From the NCBI RefSeq assembly GCF_003625485.1, contig NZ_RAIR01000011.1, positions 1-61,263 of the forward strand: a stretch of DNA of 61,263 nt. The letters run 5' to 3'. The notes beneath the pieces are model-generated. The model made no database searches. It was not told the DNA's origin and saw only the letters and a program-made list of their open reading frames with translations. This document shows positions 7,639 to 16,952 of the stretch, in pieces. The stretch's first letter is position 1; the number at the start of each line of letters is the position of its first letter. Position numbers and translations under genes: made by a program. The stretch is from Butyrivibrio sp. CB08. GTDB lineage: Bacteria; Bacillota; Clostridia; Lachnospirales; Lachnospiraceae.

Positions 7639-8553
7639 ATGAGACGTAAAAGACAAAGAAGTGAAGAAACTACATACTGGCTTTCATATTCCGATATGAT
7701 GGCGGGGCTCCTTTTGACATTTGTGCTCATAATAGCTTTCACCATGCTCCACGCCAGGATTGATTACGATGAAAAAGAGCTGGTTCTGGCCGGCAAGGAA
7801 GAGGAGCTTGTGGCATCTGCTGCAGCCCTTGATAAGGAGAGGGAGATAGTATCCAATCAGCAAAAACAGCTTAATGCCCAGGAAGAAGCTCTTACCGAGC
7901 AGGGAGAAAAGATTGCCATCCAGGAAGAGACCCTTAAGGAGCAGCATGAACTCCTTAATAAACTTGAGGCAGTCATGAGCGAACAGCAGCAAAAGCTTGA
8001 TGACCTTATTGGAATCAGAAAAGAACTGGTAAAAGACCTTTCCAAGGAGTTTGGAGACTCTGACCTTAAGGTGTCAGTGGATGAGAAGACCGGGGCTATC
8101 ACCTTTGATTCCAGTATTCTCTTTGATTATGGAAAGGCTGTGATAAAGCCTACAGGAGAGGAGTTTTTGTCTGAGTTTTTGCCAAGATATGCTGATATAC
8201 TACTTAGCCCAAAGTACAAAGACAATATTTCAGAGATAATTATCGAGGGACATACAGATACTGAGGGAACATATATGTATAACCTTCAGCTTTCACAGAA
8301 AAGAGCTTTGGCAGTTGCGGAGTACAGCCTTAGCGATAAAAGCGGAGTCCTTACAAAGAGTCAGCTGGAAGGCATGCGCTCTATGATCTCTGCCACAGGA
8401 CGCTCCTACAGTAACCCTGTCTATGGCCCTGATGGAAAGATTGATATGGATGCATCAAGACGAGTTGAGATCCTCTTCAGGCTCAAGGACGAAGAGATGG
8501 TCCGCGAGATGATGGAAATACTGAGCGAAGAATCTGATACTGACGAACCTTGA
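7639..8553 (+). CDS. MotB/OmpA-domain stator protein, ZorB-like
   Basis: This 304-residue protein has a short basic N-terminus and one transmembrane helix starting YWLSYSDMMAGLLLTF. Asp19 in it is the expected ion-binding residue. A coiled coil of Glu/Gln-rich heptads (about 50-125) leads to a C-terminal OmpA-like peptidoglycan-binding domain (FDYGKAVIKPTG, IIEGHTDTEG, LSQKRALAVAEYSL, ASRRVEILFRL). The SDxMAGLLLxF motif is typical of ZorB and related orphan MotB proteins. With the preceding MotA-like gene it should form a cell-wall-anchored, ion-driven motor. groES follows on a separate promoter, so no effector gene is linked downstream. Confidence 0.8.
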   Translation: MRRKRQRSEETTYWLSYSDMMAGLLLTFVLIIAFTMLHARIDYDEKELVLAGKEEELVASAAALDKEREIVSNQQKQLNAQEEALTEQGEKIAIQEETLKEQHELLNKLEAVMSEQQQKLDDLIGIRKELVKDLSKEFGDSDLKVSVDEKTGAITFDSSILFDYGKAVIKPTGEEFLSEFLPRYADILLSPKYKDNISEIIIEGHTDTEGTYMYNLQLSQKRALAVAEYSLSDKSGVLTKSQLEGMRSMISATGRSYSNPVYGPDGKIDMDASRRVEILFRLKDEEMVREMMEILSEESDTDEP

Positions 8554-8608
8554 CACATGCTAATAGTTGAAATAGAACAGACGTGAGTATTTCGATGTAT
8601 TTCAACGC

Positions 8609-8637
8609 TTGACTATGAACGGAAAAAGTAATAATAT
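8609..8637 (+). promoter_or_regulatory. groESL sigma-A promoter
   Basis: TTGACT (8609-8614), a 17-nt spacer and TAATAT (8632-8637). The CIRCE operator begins 14 nt downstream, over or next to the transcript start. Confidence 0.85.
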
Positions 8638-8650
8638 ATGTTCTTGGAGA

Positions 8651-8677
8651 TTAGCACTCATATCAATCGAGTGCTAA
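8651..8677. promoter_or_regulatory. CIRCE operator (HrcA site)
   Basis: TTAGCACTC - 9 nt - GAGTGCTAA is a perfect match to the CIRCE inverted repeat bound by HrcA, placing groESL under HrcA heat-shock repression. hrcA itself is not in the window. Confidence 0.97.
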
Positions 8678-8725
8678 CAAACAAAAGAAAACATTGGAAA
8701 TACCATATATAAGGAGGCATTTATA

Positions 8726-9010
8726 ATGAAGTTAGTACCACTTGCAGACAGAGTTGTATTAAAGCAGCTTGAAGCTGAAGAGACTACAAAATCAGGAATC
8801 GTTCTTCCTGGCGCTGAGAAGGAGAAGCCACAGCAGGCAGAGGTTATCGCCGTAGGTCCTGGCGGAGTTGTAGATGGCAAAGAAGTAAAGATGGAAGTTA
8901 AGAAGGGCGACAACGTAATCTATTCCAAGTACTCAGGAACAGAGGTTAAGCTTGACGACGTAACTTACATCATTGTTAAGCAGAATGACATTTTAGCAAT
9001 CATTAAATAA
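8726..9010 (+). CDS. groES: Co-chaperonin GroES
   Basis: This 94-residue protein has a full-length GroES fold pattern (MKLVPLADRVVLKQLEAEE, the mobile loop TKSGIVLPG, and the C-terminal DDVTYIIVKQNDILAII). Its seven-membered ring caps GroEL during ATP-driven folding in the cytosol. An AAGGAGGC site precedes the ATG. It is first in the CIRCE-controlled groES-groEL operon, with groEL 24 nt downstream. Confidence 0.98.
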   Translation: MKLVPLADRVVLKQLEAEETTKSGIVLPGAEKEKPQQAEVIAVGPGGVVDGKEVKMEVKKGDNVIYSKYSGTEVKLDDVTYIIVKQNDILAIIK

Positions 9011-9031
9011 TTATTTTTTTGGAGGCAATAA

Positions 9032-10660
<1,629 letters not shown>

Positions 10661-10689
10661 GCGATAAAAGAGCCAAGCTCATCAAATGC

Positions 10690-10844
10690 ATAAAAACCGC
10701 ATAGCGGTGACAATAGAGAAAACCACGGAAGCAAGTTTACTTGCTATTCCGTGGTTTTTCTATTGGCAAATGTGCGATAGCACATTTTTATGCAGTTGAT
10801 GAATTTGGCGTTAACGGTGGACAGGGAAATTGCGCAGCAATTTC
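10690..10844 (+). repeat. Cluster of four short palindromes after groEL, including a terminator
   Basis: Four successive hairpins occupy the 331-bp gap between groEL and the next gene: ACCGC-ATA-GCGGT (10696-10708), the terminator at 10719-10759, AAATGTGC-GATA-GCACATTT (10768-10787) and GAAATTGC-GCA-GCAATTTC (10826-10844). The three small ones have 3-4 nt loops. No credible gene was seen here; an open frame at 10741-10947 overlaps the terminator arm and lacks a ribosome site. The remainder (about 10850-10960) shows nothing I can name. Confidence 0.6.
10719..10759 (+). terminator. groESL terminator
   Basis: AAAACCACGGAA pairs with TTCCGTGGTTTTT, with an inner GCAAG/CTTGC stem and TTTA loop, and a T run completes it. 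The A run on the other side allows some bidirectional use. Confidence 0.8.
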
Positions 10845-10991
10845 GCTGTATGTTCTGATTCAACACAGCCCAACGCACGACCACTTCCGGTGCCAACCAA
10901 TTAGAATTAATCATTTCTTTATAAACACAGTACCTTTCCCGTTGTAAAATAGTACATGTGTTATGATAAACAAAAGAGGAGAGTATGAAAA

Positions 10992-11999
10992 ATGAAAAAC
11001 AGAAAACTAATCAGTGCACTTCTTGCACTTACCCTTTCAACCTTAACCATCACCGCTTGCGGTCAGTCTGATTCCGAATCAACTTCCGTCTTCGAGAACG
11101 TATCCGATTCAGAATCCACCCAAACAACCAACACCACTTCAAACAGCGACTCAGCAGATGCTTCTACAGAATCCCCTGCATCTGAATCTACTCCAGCCAC
11201 CGGCGACCTCTACGAGTCCTTTAAGTCCGGAGATGCTAAGGCTAAATACACCGGAAACGGCGACAGAACTTCTTACCTTTGCACCTACGAAGTTCTTGAC
11301 GCAGGCCAGTCCTACACCTTATCCGAGATCAGCGACAAACTCGCAACCTACGATACCTTTGAGTTTAAGCCAAACGGCGATGCTACCTACAGAAACATTG
11401 ATTGTGGTAACGATGGAACTCCAGAGCTACTTGTTTCCCAGGAATACACAGCTGGTGAAATGGGCGGAGAGGTATTCACTCTTTTCATGATCCTTAAGGA
11501 CATGGGCGGAGAGCTCAAGATCTGCTTCGACCAGGATATGTGGTCAAGAAGCGACCTTACTATCAACGACGACGGAACTATCTATGGCGATGGCTCAGGC
11601 GGAGCAGCACTTCACATCTACGATTATGCTTATGTTGATGCTGCCGGAGACTATCATTTCTACTATGGCTGCGAGGAGAACATCACTCCTTTTGGAGATT
11701 TCTACTATTTCCAGGATGGCCAGAGCAAGTCAATGTCTCTTGAAGGCCTTGATACTGACCACCTTATCATTGTTGCATACTACTTTGAGCCAGATTATGA
11801 GAAGCGCTCGGATTTTGTATCCTTCAATATTATTGATGATAATTACAATTTAGTAACTACAGAATCGGATTTTGATGCTTCAAGTCCAGTAGTAAAGCGC
11901 ATTTCCGAATCGGGGATCAAGTTTTATCAGCCACTTGAACTGGCCGTTATGTTAAGGGACAGGGCTACAGAGATCGGATATCCCGTTAACGCAGATTAA
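10992..11999 (+). CDS. Lipoprotein with Ser/Thr linker, unknown function
   Basis: This 335-residue protein has a lipoprotein signal peptide and lipobox (TITAC, Cys23), then a Ser/Thr/Asp/Glu-rich linker to about residue 70, then a globular domain. That domain includes NIDCGNDGTPELLV, which resembles the Asp-rich calcium loops of VCBS/FG-GAP-like folds, followed by aromatic beta-strand-like sequence. It is probably anchored on the outer face of the membrane. AGAGGAGAG precedes the ATG, and TATGAT at 10962-10967 may be its -10. It stands alone before the polyamine operon and no functional link is evident. Confidence 0.65.
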   Translation: MKNRKLISALLALTLSTLTITACGQSDSESTSVFENVSDSESTQTTNTTSNSDSADASTESPASESTPATGDLYESFKSGDAKAKYTGNGDRTSYLCTYEVLDAGQSYTLSEISDKLATYDTFEFKPNGDATYRNIDCGNDGTPELLVSQEYTAGEMGGEVFTLFMILKDMGGELKICFDQDMWSRSDLTINDDGTIYGDGSGGAALHIYDYAYVDAAGDYHFYYGCEENITPFGDFYYFQDGQSKSMSLEGLDTDHLIIVAYYFEPDYEKRSDFVSFNIIDDNYNLVTTESDFDASSPVVKRISESGIKFYQPLELAVMLRDRATEIGYPVNAD

Positions 12000-12067
12000 T
12001 TGACTAAATCACTTTAATTTAAAGCAATTATATAGTATGATAAAAGCGCTCGAATTAGATAACAAAA

Positions 12068-12101
12068 AGGGGGTAGCATGAGACATCTCATGCCACTCCT
12101 T
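12068..12101 (+). promoter_or_regulatory. Leader hairpin upstream of the polyamine operon (candidate attenuator or terminator)
   Basis: GCATGAGA-CA-TCTCATGC is a perfect inverted repeat (12076-12093), flanked by weaker GGGG/CTCC pairing and followed by TTTT. A possible -10 (TATGAT, 12036-12041) lies upstream, so the hairpin may lie in the speA leader. Alternatively it ends the preceding lipoprotein transcript. The T run is short. Confidence 0.45.
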
Positions 12102-12143
12102 TTCGCTTGTATATTAGATTGTTTTTTGTTGGAGGATGATCAT

Positions 12144-13592
12144 TTGAATTTAGATCAGCAGAAAAGAGCCCCCATCTATGATGCACTGGAACGCTTCAGG
12201 AAGCAGCGCGTTGTTCCCTTTGATGTTCCTGGTCACAAGAGGGGCAGAGGTAACGCAGAGCTCGTAAGATTCCTTGGAGACAGATGCGTTGGTATAGATG
12301 TCAATTCAATGAAACCCTTAGATAACCTGTGCCACCCTGTGTCAGTTATCAAGGAAGCAGAAGAGCTCATGGCAGATGCCTTTGGTGCAGCCCACGCCTT
12401 TATGATGGTCAATGGTACCACCAGTGCAGTTCAGGCCATGGTTCTATCAACTGTCAAGCACGGCGACAAGATCATCATGCCAAGGAACGTTCACAAGAGT
12501 GCCATCAATGCCCTTATCCTGTGCGGAGCTGAACCTGTATATATCGATCCCAAGGTAGATGTAAATCTTGGTATTCCTCTTGGAATGGAGATCGAGGACG
12601 TTGAGAAGGCAGTAAGGGACAACCCGGAGGCCAAGGCGATCCTTATCAACAATCCTTCCTACTATGGAATCTGTTCAAACCTTAAAGCGATAGTTGACCT
12701 TGCCCATAAAAATGGCATGAAGGCTCTGGTAGATGAGGCCCATGGAACGCATCTTTACTTTGGACCAAATCTTCCCATAAACGCCATGGAAGCCGGAGCA
12801 GATATGGCTGCTATCAGCATGCACAAGTCAGGTGGAAGTTTAACCCAGAGTTCGATCCTTCTGTGCGGACCAGATGCAAACGTAGGCTACATCAGCAGGA
12901 TAGTTAACCTTACCCAGACCACATCAGCCAGCTATCTTCTTCTTGGAAGTCTTGATATTTCAAGACGTAACCTTGCTCTTAACGGCCATGACAGTTTTGA
13001 GAAGGTTACCAAGATGGCTCAGTATGCCAGAGAAGAGATCAATGATATAGGTGGTTACTATGCCTACGGCAATGAGCTTAAAAACGGAGGCAGCATCTAC
13101 GATTTCGACGAGACCAAGCTTGTAGTAAATACCAGAAAGATCGGTCTTACTGGAATTGAGGTATATGACCTTCTTCGCGATGAATATGACATTCAGATGG
13201 AGTTTGGTGACCTTTCAAACGTTATGGCCTATATCTCCATCGGCGACAGACTTCAGGATATCGAGCGTCTTGCAGGAGCTCTCGCTGATATTCGTCGCCT
13301 TTACTCCAAGCCTGAGCAGCAGTTCTTCTCAGCTGAGTATGTCACCCCTATAGTTAAGGCTACGCCACAGGAAGCTTTCTATGCAGAAAAAGAGTCGCTT
13401 CCTATCGATAAGACTGTTGGCCGCATAAGCGCCGAGTCTGTAATGTGTTACCCACCAGGAATCCCAATCCTCTCCCCTGGAGAGATGATCACCGAGGATA
13501 TTCTGGATTACATCAAAACCGCTATGGAAAAGGGATGTTCCATGCAGGGCCCGGAGAGTGAAGACATCTCGGAACTCTTAGTTTTGAAATAA
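12144..13592 (+). CDS. speA: Orn/Lys/Arg decarboxylase family, probable biosynthetic arginine decarboxylase
   Basis: This fold-type-I PLP enzyme of about 482 residues has PIYDALERF...PFDVPGHKRG at the N-terminus, VNGTTSAVQAMVL, VDEAHGTHLYF, and the PLP-lysine motif SMHKSGGSLTQSS. It matches Bacillus SpeA/YaaO-type decarboxylases in length and motifs. The downstream agmatine deiminase and N-carbamoylputrescine amidase imply that arginine is the substrate and agmatine the product. A TTG start at 12144 is preferred because GGAGG lies 8 nt upstream and the product then starts like family members. An in-frame ATG at 12078 lies inside a stable hairpin and would add a hydrophobic stretch foreign to the family. 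First gene of a six-gene polyamine operon. Confidence 0.85.
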   Translation: MNLDQQKRAPIYDALERFRKQRVVPFDVPGHKRGRGNAELVRFLGDRCVGIDVNSMKPLDNLCHPVSVIKEAEELMADAFGAAHAFMMVNGTTSAVQAMVLSTVKHGDKIIMPRNVHKSAINALILCGAEPVYIDPKVDVNLGIPLGMEIEDVEKAVRDNPEAKAILINNPSYYGICSNLKAIVDLAHKNGMKALVDEAHGTHLYFGPNLPINAMEAGADMAAISMHKSGGSLTQSSILLCGPDANVGYISRIVNLTQTTSASYLLLGSLDISRRNLALNGHDSFEKVTKMAQYAREEINDIGGYYAYGNELKNGGSIYDFDETKLVVNTRKIGLTGIEVYDLLRDEYDIQMEFGDLSNVMAYISIGDRLQDIERLAGALADIRRLYSKPEQQFFSAEYVTPIVKATPQEAFYAEKESLPIDKTVGRISAESVMCYPPGIPILSPGEMITEDILDYIKTAMEKGCSMQGPESEDISELLVLK

Positions 13593-13604
13593 AGGAGAGA
13601 AATC

Positions 13605-14477
13605 ATGCCAGATATGGATTATTGGTTTTCGGACATGCACACCGGAAACGTTAAGATCAGCATCAGATTAGCCAAACAGCTCTTTTCCGGAACAAGTGAG
13701 TTCCAGAGAATTGACGTCTTTGATTCACCGGAGTTTGGTAAGTTCCTTACTTCTGACGGTAATATTATCTTTTCTGAAAAGGACGAGTTCACCTACGACG
13801 AGATGATCGTTCATGTTCCCATGGCAGTTCATCCCAAGGTTCAGAGGGTCCTTGTTCTTGGCGGAGGAGATGGAGGAGTAGCAAGAGAGCTTACTCACTA
13901 CGAGGAGATCAAGGTAATTGACGTTGTTGAACCAGACAACATGTTTGTGGATGTGTGCAAACAGTTCTTCCCTGATAACGCTGTGGGACTTGAGGACGAC
14001 AGAGTTCACATCTATTACCAGGACGGTCTTAAGTACCTTCGCAAGTGCGACGATATGTATGACCTTATCATTAACGACGTAACAGAACCCTTAGGACATG
14101 AGGCGGGGCTCTTTACAAAAGAGTTCTATGGAAGCTGCTACAAGGCGCTTCACGACGATGGAATCATGGTTTACCAGCATGGAAGCCCATTCTACGACGA
14201 GGATGAGGAGAGCTGCAGAGCCATGCACCGCAAGGCCTACAGGGTATTCCCTATAAACAGAGTCTATCAGGCTCATATTCCTACCTGCCCGGCAGGATAC
14301 TGGCTCTTTGGTTTTGCCAGCAAGAAATACCACCCACTTAAGGACTTTAATCCGGATAGATGGGATGAGAGAGGAATCAAGACCTGGTATTACACAACTC
14401 ATTTGCACAAGGGAGCGTTCATGCTTCCAAAATACGTTGAAGACTTGCTTCAGGAAGAGGAGGATATGTCCAGATGA
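13605..14477 (+). CDS. speE: Spermidine synthase family aminopropyltransferase
   Basis: This 290-residue protein has the spermidine synthase fold: N-terminal beta domain (SEFQRIDVFDSPEFGKFLTS), then a Rossmann core with VLVLGGGDGGVARELTHY. The usual TExDEFxYHEM is SEKDEFTYDEM, and the catalytic-loop DSSDP is DVTEP; the first Asp is kept. The family transfers an aminopropyl group from decarboxylated SAM to putrescine. No speD is in this operon, which also encodes the carboxyspermidine route, so its exact role is uncertain. It starts 12 nt after speA with AAAGGAGAG and overlaps the next gene by ATGA. Confidence 0.8.
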   Translation: MPDMDYWFSDMHTGNVKISIRLAKQLFSGTSEFQRIDVFDSPEFGKFLTSDGNIIFSEKDEFTYDEMIVHVPMAVHPKVQRVLVLGGGDGGVARELTHYEEIKVIDVVEPDNMFVDVCKQFFPDNAVGLEDDRVHIYYQDGLKYLRKCDDMYDLIINDVTEPLGHEAGLFTKEFYGSCYKALHDDGIMVYQHGSPFYDEDEESCRAMHRKAYRVFPINRVYQAHIPTCPAGYWLFGFASKKYHPLKDFNPDRWDERGIKTWYYTTHLHKGAFMLPKYVEDLLQEEEDMSR

Positions 14478-15736
14478 GCAGATTATTAGTTATTGGATGT
14501 GGAGGAGTAGCACAGGTTGCAATCCAGAAGTGCGCTCAGAATAAAGAAGTATTTACAGAGATGTGCCTTGCAAGCCGCACAGTCAGCAAGTGCGATGCTT
14601 TAAAAGAGAAGCTTGAGGGACAGGGATATCCCGTTAAGATCACTACAGCTACAGTTAATGCAGACGATGTAAATGACCTTGTTAAGCTTATTAAGGATTA
14701 CAAGCCAGACGCAGTTCTCAATGTGGCACTTCCTTATCAGGATCTTACTATCATGGATGCCTGCCTTGAGTGCAAGGTTGACTATATCGACACAGCTAAC
14801 TACGAGCCAGAGGATACAGACGAGCCTGTATGGCGCGCAGCATACGAGAAGAGATGCAAGGAGAAGGGCTTTACAGCATACTTCGACTACAGCTATCAGT
14901 GGGCATACATGGACAAGTTCAAGGAGGCTGGAATCACAGGTCTTCTTGGAACAGGCTTTGACCCTGGTGTAACCAGCGTATTTACTGCTTATGCCAAGAA
15001 GCATTATTTTGACAGGATCGATACTATTGATATTCTTGACTGCAACGGCGGCGATCATGGCTACGCCTTTGCTACAAACTTTAACCCTGAGATCAATCTT
15101 CGTGAAGTTTCCGCCAATGGAAGCTACTGGGAAGACGGACACTGGGTTGAGACCAAGCCTATGGAGATTAAAAGAGAGTACGACTTCCCTGAGGTTGGCA
15201 TGAAGGATATGTACCTTCTCCACCACGAGGAGATCGAGGCCCTTGGCAAGAACTTCCCTGAGGTTAAGAGAATCCGCTTCTTCATGACATTTGGCCAGTC
15301 TTATCTTGACCACATGAGATGCCTTGAGGACGTTGGAATGCTCTCAACAACTCCAATCAAGTTTGAGGGAAAAGACATTGTTCCTATCCAGTTCTTAAAG
15401 GCTCTCCTTCCAGACCCTGCAAGCCTTGGACCAAGAACCGTAGGTAAGACCAACATCGGATGTATCTTTAAGGGCGTCAAGGACGGAAAAGAGAGAACTA
15501 TCTACATCTACAATGTGTGCGACCACCAGGAGTGCTATAAGGAACTCGGAAGCCAGGCAATCAGCTACACAACAGGTGTTCCAGCTATGATCGGAACAGC
15601 CCTTGTACTTACAGGCAAGTGGAAACAGCCTGGTGTTTATACTACAGATGAGTTTGATCCAGACCCATACATGGAGATGCTTAACGAGTACGGACTTCCA
15701 TGGGTAGTTGATGAAGCTCCAAAGCTTGTAGATTAA
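14474..15736 (+). CDS. Carboxy(nor)spermidine dehydrogenase (saccharopine dehydrogenase family)
   Basis: This 420-residue protein has an N-terminal NAD(P) Rossmann motif (LLVIGCGGVAQVAIQKC) and the Lys1/saccharopine dehydrogenase layout (NVALPYQDLTIMDACL, GTGFDPGVTSVF, GYAFATNFNPEIN). In this setting the family condenses putrescine with aspartate semialdehyde and reduces the adduct to carboxyspermidine. The assignment rests on its position directly before a carboxynorspermidine decarboxylase within a polyamine operon. A lysine-catabolic saccharopine dehydrogenase is less likely. The ATGA overlap with speE suggests translational coupling. Confidence 0.85.
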   Translation: MSRLLVIGCGGVAQVAIQKCAQNKEVFTEMCLASRTVSKCDALKEKLEGQGYPVKITTATVNADDVNDLVKLIKDYKPDAVLNVALPYQDLTIMDACLECKVDYIDTANYEPEDTDEPVWRAAYEKRCKEKGFTAYFDYSYQWAYMDKFKEAGITGLLGTGFDPGVTSVFTAYAKKHYFDRIDTIDILDCNGGDHGYAFATNFNPEINLREVSANGSYWEDGHWVETKPMEIKREYDFPEVGMKDMYLLHHEEIEALGKNFPEVKRIRFFMTFGQSYLDHMRCLEDVGMLSTTPIKFEGKDIVPIQFLKALLPDPASLGPRTVGKTNIGCIFKGVKDGKERTIYIYNVCDHQECYKELGSQAISYTTGVPAMIGTALVLTGKWKQPGVYTTDEFDPDPYMEMLNEYGLPWVVDEAPKLVD

Positions 15737-15759
15737 GAATCAGATTTTGAGGGGACATT

Positions 15760-16941
15760 ATGAAATTTGACGAGATCCGCACACCTGCATATGTGATCGA
15801 TGAAAAGAAACTTAGGCAAAACCTGGAGATACTTAAGGATGTCCAGGAGCGCTCAGGAGCCAAGATCCTTCTTGCTCAGAAGGCTTACTCCGCATATCAG
15901 ACCTATCCACTTGTGGCCCAGTATCTTGCTGGAGCTACAGCTTCAGGACTTTTTGAAGCAAGGCTTGCACATGAGGAGCTTAAGACACTTGATGGCAGAA
16001 GATGTGAAAACCACGTTTTTGAGCCTGCCTTCAAAGATGAAGATATGACAGAGATCTGTGAGATCTGTGATCACGTTGTTTTCAATTCCCTGGCGCAGCT
16101 AGAGCACCACAGAAGCGTGTGGGAGAGATATGTATCTGAGGGGAAACTTTTGGTTGGACTTAGGATCAATCCCGAGATAAGCGCTGAGGATGCCCATGAG
16201 ATCTATGATCCATGTTCCCCGGGATCCCGCCTTGGAATAAGGAACGAGGATATGCCAGAGGCACTGCCTAAGGGAGTTACAGGAATTCATTTCCATAACC
16301 TCTGCGAGCAGGGCTTTGAACCTCTTGAAGCTACATTCCAGAAGGTTGAAAGAGAATTCTCAAGGTTCTTCCCTGATCCTGAAGCGCCAGCTGAAGGCAG
16401 GATCAAGTGGATAAACCTTGGTGGCGGTCATCACATCACAAGAGAAGACTACGACAGAGAGGGACTTATTAAGCTGGTTCAATATATCAGAGAAAGATAT
16501 GATGTTGAGGTGTATCTTGAGCCAGGAGAGGCCATAGCCCTTGATGCGGGATACCTTGTCACTACCGTAATGGATGTTGTAGAAACTGAGAGAATTCCAG
16601 TGCTGATCCTTGATGCATCTGCAGCCTGCCATATGCCGGATGTTCTGGAGATGCCATACAGACCACCTCTTAAGGACTCAGAGGAGCCAGGTGAGATGAA
16701 CTTTACCTACAGACTTTCATCCTGCACCTGTCTTGCTGGAGATGTGATAGGCGATTACAGCTTTGAGACTGAGAAAACAGTAGGCGACAGACTTGTGTTT
16801 GAGGATATGGCGATCTACAGCTTTGTTAAGAACAACACCTTCAATGGAATGGCACTTCCAGATATCGATATCCTTCATGAGGACGGAGAAGTAGAGGTGC
16901 TGCGTCGTTTTACCTACGATGATTTTAAATCAAGACTTTAA
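15760..16941 (+). CDS. nspC: Carboxynorspermidine/carboxyspermidine decarboxylase
   Basis: This 393-residue PLP enzyme of the alanine racemase/DapA-type decarboxylase fold (fold type III) has the PLP lysine in ILLAQKAYSAYQ near residue 42. The glycine-rich INLGGGHHIT and the C-terminal SCTCLAGDVIGDY motif carry active-site residues. It removes the carboxyl group from carboxyspermidine to give spermidine. The motifs match NspC rather than LysA. A GAGGGG site precedes the ATG, 23 nt after the dehydrogenase gene. Confidence 0.9.
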   Translation: MKFDEIRTPAYVIDEKKLRQNLEILKDVQERSGAKILLAQKAYSAYQTYPLVAQYLAGATASGLFEARLAHEELKTLDGRRCENHVFEPAFKDEDMTEICEICDHVVFNSLAQLEHHRSVWERYVSEGKLLVGLRINPEISAEDAHEIYDPCSPGSRLGIRNEDMPEALPKGVTGIHFHNLCEQGFEPLEATFQKVEREFSRFFPDPEAPAEGRIKWINLGGGHHITREDYDREGLIKLVQYIRERYDVEVYLEPGEAIALDAGYLVTTVMDVVETERIPVLILDASAACHMPDVLEMPYRPPLKDSEEPGEMNFTYRLSSCTCLAGDVIGDYSFETEKTVGDRLVFEDMAIYSFVKNNTFNGMALPDIDILHEDGEVEVLRRFTYDDFKSRL

Positions 16942-16952
16942 CGGATACGCGG

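Noticed and set aside
5829..8553. Complete Zorya system
   Set aside because: Only the ZorA/ZorB-like pair is present; no ZorC, ZorD or ZorE-like gene lies on either side.
10741..10947. A 68-codon open frame between groEL and the lipoprotein gene
   Set aside because: It begins within the arm of the groESL terminator, has no ribosome site, crosses two palindromes and gives a non-descript peptide.
14474..15736. Saccharopine dehydrogenase for lysine metabolism
   Set aside because: The family fold is shared, but the flanking speE, nspC, aguA and aguB genes point to carboxyspermidine dehydrogenase.
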